Assembly: GCA_964373675.1 (NCBI GenBank)
Contig: CAYJVO010000023.1
Span: 1-9,517 of the forward strand
Reading direction: 5' to 3'
Length of the DNA stretch: 9,517 nucleotides
Source of the DNA: CAYHXN01 sp964373675
GTDB taxonomy: Bacteria > Patescibacteriota > Minisyncoccia > UBA6257 > WO2-44-18
The stretch's first letter is position 1; every line of letters starts with the position of its first letter. The notes beneath the pieces were generated by a model that was not told the DNA's origin, made no database searches, and was given only the letters and a program-made list of their open reading frames with translations. Position numbers and translations under genes: made by a program. This document shows, in pieces, positions 1-4,848 of the stretch.

Positions 1-233
1 AGATCGGCGGAGTCTACTTTAAGGCCCGTCTCCTCTTCTAATTCCCTGATTGCGCAATCTATATTTTCTTCGTTTTTTTCCTTATGTCCGGCAGGACAAG
101 CCCATCCTAAAACGCCTTTGCGGCGATCCAATAAAAGAATTTCTTGATTTGGATTTATTAAAATAACGCCAACGCTATGACAAACATTCGGATCTTTAGA
201 TAATTGACAAAGCTGAATTTTATATTCTGACAC
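1..233 (-). CDS. NUDIX hydrolase, 5' part (gene runs off the left edge)
   Basis: The first 77 codons of a NUDIX-family hydrolase are visible; the 3' end lies beyond base 1. NUDIX enzymes cleave nucleoside diphosphates linked to another group X, using a divalent metal. A complete NUDIX box (G-x5-E-x7-REU-x-EE-x-G-U) spans residues 49-71, starting at G49 of AGHKEK and ending in RELEEETGL, with the metal-binding glutamates intact. Before it, residues 20-38 form the usual beta strands (VGVILI, EILLLDRR). The start is GTG at 231-233: the frame is closed upstream by TAG with no ATG, and AGGGA lies 8 bases before the GTG as a fair SD. It follows the small ORF at 263-460 by 29 bp, so it is probably the distal gene of the rpiB unit. 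The substrate cannot be told from this part. Confidence 0.88.
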   Translation of the reverse strand, partial: MSEYKIQLCQLSKDPNVCHSVGVILINPNQEILLLDRRKGVLGWACPAGHKEKNEENIDCAIRELEEETGLKVDSAD

Positions 234-262
234 AAACCAATCCCTAAAAAGAACTGCCTATA

Positions 263-460
263 TCATACCACATCACCCAACTCATAACTCAAAATTACCA
301 ATTGCATTATTAATGAAAGAGCGGCGGCGGTCGGCGATGTCTTCTTTTGTATTGCCCACTCCCTTATCCACTCAGAAATCTCCGGCGGCCAAACATTCTT
401 CTTCACGGCATTTTCCACTATTTTCATTTCTTCCCGGAACTTTTTACTTTTCTGGGACAT
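263..460 (-). CDS. Small hypothetical protein, 65 aa
   Basis: I do not recognise this protein. It would be a 65-residue product with a charged lysine/glutamate-rich N-terminus (MSQKSKKFREEMK), a tryptophan-containing middle (WPPEISEWIREWA) and a hydrophobic C-terminal stretch (ALSLIMQLVILS, about residues 47-58) that could be an amphipathic or membrane-associated helix. In favour of a real gene: it fills the space between rpiB (30 bp upstream) and the NUDIX gene (29 bp downstream) on the same strand, and GGTGGTG lies 6 bases before the ATG, one of the better SD-like sites in the window. Against: it is short, has no recognisable domain, and an ORF of similar size is open on the other strand. 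It ends with TGA. Confidence 0.5.
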   Translation of the reverse strand: MSQKSKKFREEMKIVENAVKKNVWPPEISEWIREWAIQKKTSPTAAALSLIMQLVILSYELGDVV

Positions 461-490
461 ACTTCACACCACCAAAGAACTTTCTAAATA

Positions 491-931
491 TTATTTTAAT
501 TTCTCAATTTTGTCAATTCGGCGGCGGTGCCGTTCCGCTCCGGAAAACGCGGTGCGGAGCCAAACCTCGGTTATCTTTCGCGCTTGCCGTTTGGTCATAA
601 AATCTGCCGGTATAGACAAAACATTAGTATCGTCATCCGTGCGCGACATGATTGCTTGCTTTACAGAAAACGCCAGCGCCGAACGCACCCCCTTAAAACG
701 GTTAGCTACCACATCCACTCCCACACCGGAACCGCAAAGCACAATTCCGCGGCTGCCGGGATCAGCCGCCACTTTTTTCGCCGCCGCCAAAGCAAAATCC
801 GGATAGTCATCCTCCGGATCATAAACATGATTCCCGACATCAACCACTTGATAATCCCTTTTTTCTAAAAACTTCTTTAATTCCTCTTTCAATTTAAACC
901 CGCGGTGATCCGCTCCGATATAAATTACCAT
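491..931 (-). CDS. rpiB: Ribose-5-phosphate isomerase B (RpiB/LacA/LacB family)
   Basis: A cytoplasmic sugar-phosphate isomerase of 146 aa, a normal length for RpiB, expected to interconvert ribose 5-phosphate and ribulose 5-phosphate in the pentose phosphate pathway. The start is ATG at 929-931, because the family N-terminus (MVIYIGADHRG) begins there; the 17 codons open upstream are non-homologous and overlap the gap relic. Family marks: GADHRG (D8, H9), the DYPDFA segment (42-47), catalytic Cys66 in the phosphate-binding loop LCGSGVG, then ANRFKGVRSAL (76-86). The position usually held by a histidine implicated in ring opening (the R-x-H-N pattern) reads R97-T-D99-D, so Asp replaces His; this may be a subfamily trait. 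A LacA/B-type specificity cannot be excluded. No SD precedes the start. The stop of the broken gap tail ends 2 bp before the ATG, which suggests past translational coupling to a gap gene. Confidence 0.93.
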   Translation of the reverse strand: MVIYIGADHRGFKLKEELKKFLEKRDYQVVDVGNHVYDPEDDYPDFALAAAKKVAADPGSRGIVLCGSGVGVDVVANRFKGVRSALAFSVKQAIMSRTDDDTNVLSIPADFMTKRQARKITEVWLRTAFSGAERHRRRIDKIEKLK

Positions 932-933
932 AT

Positions 934-983
934 TTATAGAGATTCTGCGGCCTTCAAAACATGCTGGACAAGCGTACCACATA
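934..983 (-). pseudogene. Remnant of the 3' end of a second gap (GAPDH) gene
   Basis: Read on the minus strand, these 50 bases align with the last 16 codons and stop of the intact gap gene (1121-1171). One base is missing in the third codon; restoring it gives YVVTLVQHVLKAAESL-stop, identical to residues 330-345 of the intact protein. The DNA matches at 37 of 50 aligned positions, and all 13 substitutions are synonymous. The relic is therefore not a recent duplication of the neighbouring tail but the end of a gap copy that diverged under purifying selection before it was lost. Homology upstream of base 983 is not clear: a shortened V-L-S-W-like stretch around 1000-1016 is suggestive only. The relic stops 2 bp before rpiB, as expected if gap and rpiB were once directly adjacent. 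Confidence 0.8.
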
Positions 984-1120
984 ACTTGTCGAGCTCTCCC
1001 GACCCCACGACTTAAGACACCATCGGTTTCTTACGTCGCTCATTTCATTCACTCCTATCTTCCTATGCGGGAGGGCGCTAACAAATGGGGCTATCGGTGA
1101 TAATACAAAGTCCATTCTTC
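984..1120. other. Non-coding spacer between gap and the gap relic
   Basis: This 137-bp stretch lies between the stop of intact gap and the relic. It holds no convincing gene, tRNA or terminator (no stem followed by a U-run on the minus strand). On the minus strand it contains the best SD of the window, AGGAGTG at 1050-1056, six bases before an ATG at 1041-1043. That ATG opens a 29-codon frame ending at 954, which runs through the Tyr-Val-Val codons of the gap relic in the correct frame before the single-base deletion throws it off. It may be a deletion scar joining another gene start to the old gap tail, or a short leader peptide that loads ribosomes ahead of rpiB. Confidence 0.5.
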
Positions 1121-2158
1121 TTACAAAGACTCGGCCGCCTTTAATACATGTTGCACCAGAGTTACGACGTAGCCCCATTCGTTGTCATACCAAGAAAGCA
1201 CTTTCACTAAATCGCCATCTACCACGCGGGTGTAAGTGAGATCAATAATCGCGCCGTAGGGCTCGCCAACAATATCGGAAGAAACAATCTGATCTTCCGT
1301 AACCTTAATCAAATTCTTCCAGCGAGGATCTTGGGCCGCTTTTCGGAAAATATTGTTAATTTCCTCAACGCTGGTTTTACGCTCCGCCACAAACGTGAAA
1401 TCCCCGAGCGATCCTGTAACAATTGGTACCCGATAAGCCAAACCGTCAAATTTCCCTTCAAGGTTCGGCAAGGCGCGCGTTACAGAAATAGCCGCGCCGG
1501 TAAACGATGGCGATATGTTCGCCGCCGCCGCCCGGCCGCGCCTAAAATCCTTTCCCTTCGTCGGCCCATCCACTAAATTCTGCGTTGCCGTATAGCCGTG
1601 AACTGTCGCCAGTACCGCTTTTTTAACACCAACTGTTTCGGCCATAATCGCCGCTACCGGATGAGTAGCATTAGTAGTGCAGGAACCATTAGATGTTATT
1701 TTGCAGGCCTTAAATTGGTTTTCATTGACGCCCAGAAGCACTGTCTTTGCATCCGGCCGCTCCTCATCTTTTGCCGGTGCCGTAATAACTGCTCGTTTTG
1801 CTCCGGCAGTCAAATGAGCCGAAGCTTTTTCAAATGACTCAAAAGCGCCGGTGGATTCCACCGCAATATCAATTTTTAAATCTTTCCACGGAAGCTTTGC
1901 CGGATCTTTTTCCTGAACCACGATGATTTTCCGGCCGTCCACCTGCAATTCGCCGCCCACCCCGCTCGGATGACGGGTAAATTTCACCTCCTTATCATAG
2001 GTGTGGTAAACCGAATCGTATTTTAATAAATAAGCAAGGTTCTCAATATCGCCTAAGTCATTAATTGCCACCACCTCTAAATTCGGGTAGCCATAAGCTG
2101 CCCTAAAGAACAAACGGCCGATTCTCCCAAAACCGTTGATTGCAATCCTTGTACTCAT
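1121..2158 (-). CDS. gap: Glyceraldehyde-3-phosphate dehydrogenase, type I
   Basis: A 345-aa GAPDH, a usual full length, catalysing NAD(P)+-dependent oxidation and phosphorylation of glyceraldehyde 3-phosphate in glycolysis in the cytoplasm. The N-terminal Rossmann fold has the NGFGRIGR loop (8-15) and an aspartate after the second strand (AINDL, D34), which favours NAD+ over NADP+. The catalytic domain has Cys160 in SNGSCTTN, His187 in TVHGYTATQ and the phosphate-binding Arg243 in AYRVP; the C-terminal SWYDNEWGY (322-330) is typical. The usual second Cys of the SCTTNC motif is Ala here, and the segments HGYTATQNLVDGP and PSFTGAAISV depart from common forms, so this is a divergent branch. The ATG is 8 bp from the MFS stop and lacks an SD. 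A promoter ending 7 bases upstream suggests leaderless transcription independent of the MFS gene. A relic of a second gap 3' end lies downstream. Confidence 0.96.
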   Translation of the reverse strand: MSTRIAINGFGRIGRLFFRAAYGYPNLEVVAINDLGDIENLAYLLKYDSVYHTYDKEVKFTRHPSGVGGELQVDGRKIIVVQEKDPAKLPWKDLKIDIAVESTGAFESFEKASAHLTAGAKRAVITAPAKDEERPDAKTVLLGVNENQFKACKITSNGSCTTNATHPVAAIMAETVGVKKAVLATVHGYTATQNLVDGPTKGKDFRRGRAAAANISPSFTGAAISVTRALPNLEGKFDGLAYRVPIVTGSLGDFTFVAERKTSVEEINNIFRKAAQDPRWKNLIKVTEDQIVSSDIVGEPYGAIIDLTYTRVVDGDLVKVLSWYDNEWGYVVTLVQHVLKAAESL

Positions 2159-2165
2159 AGTTTTA

Positions 2166-2193
2166 ATTATACGACACTGGCATGGGTATTCAA
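2166..2193 (-). promoter_or_regulatory. Predicted leaderless promoter of gap
   Basis: On the minus strand a perfect -10 hexamer, TATAAT (2166-2171), is preceded after 16 bp by TTGAAT (2188-2193), a 4/6 match to the -35 consensus. Only 7 bases separate the -10 from the gap ATG (2156-2158), so a start at the usual distance would fall on or next to the A of ATG. No SD is present, consistent with a leaderless mRNA. The site lies inside the last codons of the MFS gene and includes its stop, so the -10 could partly reflect coding constraint (GTA TAA). Confidence 0.6.
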
Positions 2194-3354
2194 ATTAATA
2201 CTCATTAGGATTAATAAGCCCGCAAACATCACCGCGATTCCGTAAGCAAAGGCTGCCCCCGAGTCAACAAAAGTCCACAACAATCCGCCGATAAGACCGG
2301 CTAATAAAGAGGAAATACCGACGGCTGAATTTAAAAATCCTTGACCGGTAGCTAGTTTTTCTCCGCCCACTAGTTTACTGGCCAAAGCTCGCTGGACTCC
2401 TTCGGTCATTGCTGAATAAAAACCGAGGATAATGAATCCCAAAATAACGCCGGGTAATCCCCCAATAACAGCAAAGAAAATATAAGCAAAGATTGCGGTC
2501 AAAAATCCAATCGCTATAACTTTCTTTTCTCCGATTCGGTCTGATAAATGTCCGAAAGGAATAGCAAAAATAACAAAAGAAAGACTGTAAATAAAATACA
2601 TCAGTGGAATGGCGATGATATTAAAACCGACTTTTTGCGATTGCAAAAGCACCAACGAGATCGGCATAAAGCCCAGTCCAAAAATAAAAACAGCCAAGAG
2701 ATAAAGTTTGAATTGCCCGCTGAATTGCTTCAGGGATAAATTAAATGGCGCTGGCTTGGCCGCTGGCGTATCTTTTGGCCGTTGAACGTCGCGAACAAAA
2801 ACGAAAGTAATGATTGCCAAAATACCAAATAAGAAACCGATTAAAAATAGCCCGCGGTAGTTTCCTCCCAATAAACCGAGAAAGAAAACCGCGGCGAGCG
2901 GCCCCAGCGTCCCGCCGATAGTGTCCATTGCGCGATGATAACCAAAAGACTTCCCTACTTCGGATTTTTCCACCGATTCGGCTAGCAATGCGTCACGCGG
3001 CGAATCACGCAATCCCTTGCCAATACGATCTATTGCCCGCAAACCAAAAACCTGCCAAAAATTAGTAACAATAAAAAGAATGATTCTTGTGGCTATAGAG
3101 AGGGAATAACCGATGACGGCTAAAACCTTCCTCTGTCCGATGCGATCTGAAAACCAACCGGAAAAAATTTTCAAAAGACTAGACAGGGCGTCCGAAAATC
3201 CTTCCACAAAACCGACAAAAATAGGCGGAGCCCCAAGAACCACTGTTAAGAAAGCTGGCATCACCGAATAAACCATTTCCGAAGAAAAATCATTAAACAA
3301 ACTAATCAACCCCAAAAAGAATACGTTTGGTATAAGACCAAAAATGCGCCTCAT
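2167..3354 (-). CDS. Major facilitator superfamily (MFS) transporter
   Basis: A 395-aa integral membrane protein with about 12 hydrophobic segments and a central loop near 188-215. MFS motif A occurs in both halves, as expected from the internal duplication: GWFSDRIGQRK (66-76) and GHLSDRIGEKK (268-278). The stretch DRIGKGLRDSPRDAL (109-123) and the following GYHRAMDTIGG mark a subgroup annotated as general MFS or drug-type exporters; in the second half, SAMTEGVQRAL (314-324) is the matching charged loop. The substrate cannot be assigned from sequence. The ATG directly follows the stop of the DUF296 gene (TAAATG) without an SD, so translation is probably coupled. Its last codons carry the predicted gap promoter. 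Confidence 0.9.
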   Translation of the reverse strand: MRRIFGLIPNVFFLGLISLFNDFSSEMVYSVMPAFLTVVLGAPPIFVGFVEGFSDALSSLLKIFSGWFSDRIGQRKVLAVIGYSLSIATRIILFIVTNFWQVFGLRAIDRIGKGLRDSPRDALLAESVEKSEVGKSFGYHRAMDTIGGTLGPLAAVFFLGLLGGNYRGLFLIGFLFGILAIITFVFVRDVQRPKDTPAAKPAPFNLSLKQFSGQFKLYLLAVFIFGLGFMPISLVLLQSQKVGFNIIAIPLMYFIYSLSFVIFAIPFGHLSDRIGEKKVIAIGFLTAIFAYIFFAVIGGLPGVILGFIILGFYSAMTEGVQRALASKLVGGEKLATGQGFLNSAVGISSLLAGLIGGLLWTFVDSGAAFAYGIAVMFAGLLILMSINLNTHASVV

Positions 3355-3735
3355 TTAGCCAAGTAAATTAAGTCCTGTTTTTTCATCTTTCCTCCTTTGC
3401 AATGGTTCCGTCGGCATCAAAAGGAGCTCCAAGGTCCCGCCCACCACGGCATCCATCAAATGCCCGCCGACGGTATGGAAATCCCGTTTCCCCAAAACCG
3501 CATGGCAGTGCACCGTCACGTCGCTTGCCACATTTCCCATTAAACTAACTACTTCGTACGGGCCGCTTTTCATTTTTCGCGTAATATACTTTTTCTTTTT
3601 GAGATCGTAATAAGCGAGCGTCGCCCTGTTGAACCCGCCTAAGCCGTAAAAAAAACCGCTTTTAATTTCCTTCTCCGCCAGCCGTTTTTTCAACGCTTCC
3701 AAAAAATTTTCTCCCTTTTTGAAAATTAAAACCAT
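3355..3735 (-). CDS. DUF296 / PPC-domain protein
   Basis: A 126-aa single-domain protein of the DUF296 (Plants and Prokaryotes Conserved) family. The family core is clear: SGFFYGLGGFNRATLAYYD (26-44), a V-S-L-M-G-N strand (63-68), then HCHAVLG (76-82) and VGGHLMDAVVGGTLELLL (89-106). His76, His78 and His92 are the likely metal-binding set in the trimeric fold known for this family. In plants the domain occurs in AT-hook DNA-binding proteins, but no AT-hook is present here and the bacterial role is unknown. The ATG overlaps the DUF192 stop by one base (TAATG); an AGGTG lies 13 bases upstream, rather far for an SD. Expected to be cytoplasmic. Confidence 0.87.
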   Translation of the reverse strand: MVLIFKKGENFLEALKKRLAEKEIKSGFFYGLGGFNRATLAYYDLKKKKYITRKMKSGPYEVVSLMGNVASDVTVHCHAVLGKRDFHTVGGHLMDAVVGGTLELLLMPTEPLQRRKDEKTGLNLLG

Positions 3736-4181
3736 TAATTAATAATATCACCTATTTTTATTCCCAACTGCTGGGACAGACCGGCATTAATCTCCAAAAC
3801 CTTATCCGCCGGCTCTGGTGAAGTATAAATAGTATATTCCGGCCCGCTCTCTGACTCTGCGTCAAGAACTATTCCAACCACGCGATCTTCGCTAATCCAA
3901 ATAATATCGATCGGGAAACGCATGCCCTTCATCCAAAATTGACGGGTTTCCGCTTTGGGAAAAATAAAAAGCATTCCTGCGTCTTCCGCCAAACTGTTTC
4001 GGCCGGAAAGCCCGCGCAGTTGAAGCGCCGGCGTGTCGGCAATCTCCACTTTTAAAACTTTCTCTCCGATTTTCACTTCTACCATTTTATACTCCTCCGG
4101 CTTTTGTATAGTCGTATAAAAAATAACCGCTACCACCAAAAAAACGCTCGCTAGCGCAATCGTCAATAAAATTGTCCGCAT
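3735..4181 (-). CDS. DUF192 family protein with N-terminal membrane anchor
   Basis: A 148-aa DUF192 (COG1430) protein. Residues 3-23 are a hydrophobic segment that would act as an uncleaved anchor or signal peptide, putting the domain outside the membrane. The domain begins near residue 33 and carries the family marks: LRGLSGRNSL (55-64), DAGMLFIF (67-74), FWMKGMRFPIDIIWI (82-96) and a C-terminal KVLEINAG (127-134) followed by LGIKIGD. The family is often found near the cell envelope, but its biochemical function is not established. The start follows a 143-bp spacer; TAGG lies 8 bases before the ATG as a weak SD. It heads a coupled group with DUF296 (TAATG overlap) and the MFS transporter. 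Confidence 0.9.
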   Translation of the reverse strand: MRTILLTIALASVFLVVAVIFYTTIQKPEEYKMVEVKIGEKVLKVEIADTPALQLRGLSGRNSLAEDAGMLFIFPKAETRQFWMKGMRFPIDIIWISEDRVVGIVLDAESESGPEYTIYTSPEPADKVLEINAGLSQQLGIKIGDIIN

Positions 4182-4324
4182 TAATAGAACCTATCTAATA
4201 TAATAACCCAAACACAACGCACGAACAGCGCGCCTCCACGCTCGTTAGACTCGCGCTTTGGCAACACGAATGCGCCCACCCGAATATGAAACTCCACGGC
4301 CTTATCCAGCCTTCGTAGCTGAAG
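4182..4324. other. GC-rich spacer between the methyltransferase and DUF192 genes
   Basis: This 143-bp region is visibly richer in G and C than the flanking genes and codes for nothing I can support. The frame open here on the minus strand is an artefact running antiparallel to codon logic into the methyltransferase tail. Around 4225-4285 it contains short related segments (CACGAA followed by GCGC and CC-rich bases, twice) that look like degraded repeats. Its left-strand end next to DUF192 turns AT-rich (4193-4203, TATTATATTA on the minus strand), where a weak -10 for the DUF192 group could lie. The boundary with the methyltransferase gene is a palindromic element (4307-4345). Confidence 0.5.
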
Positions 4325-4345
4325 CTACTTCGGCGGAGTAGGCTG
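4307..4345. repeat. Palindromic element forming the end of the methyltransferase gene
   Basis: Six-base outer arms CAGCCT (4307-4312) and AGGCTG (4340-4345) enclose two alternative inner hairpins: GTAGCT-GA-AGCTAC (4315-4328), and CTACT/AGTAG around a 7-base loop (4325-4341). The element encodes the last five or six residues and the TAG stop of the methyltransferase. It has no U-run after it, so it is not a standard intrinsic terminator, although it could stabilise a 3' end. It resembles the short palindromic intergenic repeats seen in many bacterial genomes; copy number in this genome is unknown. Confidence 0.6.
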
Positions 4346-4831
4346 CCCGGGGTTTTCGGCGCAGGAGAATAAAAGATGAAAAACAATAATTCCGAATGCT
4401 ACGGCAACATTTAAAGATTCTTTGCGGCCGCGCATTGGTATTTCCAAAATTTTATCCGCTATTTTTAAAATTGCGCTACTTAAACCTTTTAACTCATTAC
4501 CAAACAGAAGCGCAATTTTACCCTGAGCTTGCCGAAGGGTTACCTTGTAGTAGGGAATAGATTTTTTGCTTTGTTCCACCGCCAAAATTTTGTACCCTTC
4601 CTTTTTTAATCTATCAATCAATTTACTTGTCGCATTGTACTTTTCCCACTTAACTGTTTTCTCTGCTCCCAACGCCACTTTGGCAATTTGAGGCCGGATT
4701 TTTCCAAACCTATCCGCCGGTTCCGGCGTGATGCCGCAAAGATATAATTTCCATACCCCCGCCGCATCCGCCGTTCGGAAAATAGAACCAACGTTATGCA
4801 AACTCCGGATATTGTGAAGAATTGCTACCAT
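4325..4831 (-). CDS. SpoU/TrmH-family (SPOUT) RNA 2'-O-methyltransferase
   Basis: A 168-aa single-domain SPOUT methyltransferase, which uses S-adenosylmethionine to methylate a ribose 2'-OH in tRNA or rRNA; the exact target is not clear. All three SpoU motifs are present: motif 1 (N7-IRSLHNVGSIFRTADAAG, with the conserved Arg19), motif 2 (LLFGNELKGLS, 108-118) and motif 3 (IPMRGRKESLNVAVAFGI, 131-148), which together form the trefoil-knot AdoMet site. There is no N-terminal substrate-binding domain, as in the short TrmL-like forms. Two repeat-derived pieces are visible: LRQAQG (99-104) comes from a palindromic repeat inserted in frame in the linker before motif 2, and the tail PGQPTPPK with its stop comes largely from another palindrome. 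The ATG lies 17 bp after the stop of the large secreted-protein gene, without an SD. Confidence 0.92.
   Translation of the reverse strand: MVAILHNIRSLHNVGSIFRTADAAGVWKLYLCGITPEPADRFGKIRPQIAKVALGAEKTVKWEKYNATSKLIDRLKKEGYKILAVEQSKKSIPYYKVTLRQAQGKIALLFGNELKGLSSAILKIADKILEIPMRGRKESLNVAVAFGIIVFHLLFSCAENPGQPTPPK
4520..4540. repeat. Intragenic palindromic repeat, copy 1
   Basis: An inverted repeat of 5-bp arms ACCCT/AGGGT around an 11-base loop. Its core, CCTTCGGCAAGCTCAGG read on the minus strand (4522-4538), is shared exactly with copy 2 at 6341-6357. In the methyltransferase it is read as T-L-R-Q-A-Q-G and keeps the frame open. Confidence 0.75.
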
Positions 4832-4848
4832 TTAAAGCGGTTTTTATT

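Noticed and set aside
313..600. Plus-strand 95-codon ORF over the small ORF and the rpiB end
   Set aside because: It is antisense to rpiB, has no recognisable domain and no good SD; it looks like a shadow of minus-strand coding sequence.
932..982. Upstream extension of rpiB by 17 codons
   Set aside because: The extension is read from the gap relic in another frame, and the RpiB family starts exactly at MVIYIGADHRG, so ATG 929-931 is preferred.
1044..1120. tRNA or terminator downstream of gap
   Set aside because: No cloverleaf, CCA end, or GC stem with a U-run could be drawn in either strand.
4307..4345. Intrinsic terminator after the methyltransferase gene
   Set aside because: The hairpin lies partly inside the coding sequence and no run of U follows it on the minus strand.
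4195..4386. Minus-strand 63-codon ORF across the spacer and methyltransferase tail
   Set aside because: It overlaps the real methyltransferase C-terminus in another frame, has a Cys/Ser/Trp-rich composition typical of noise and no family resemblance.
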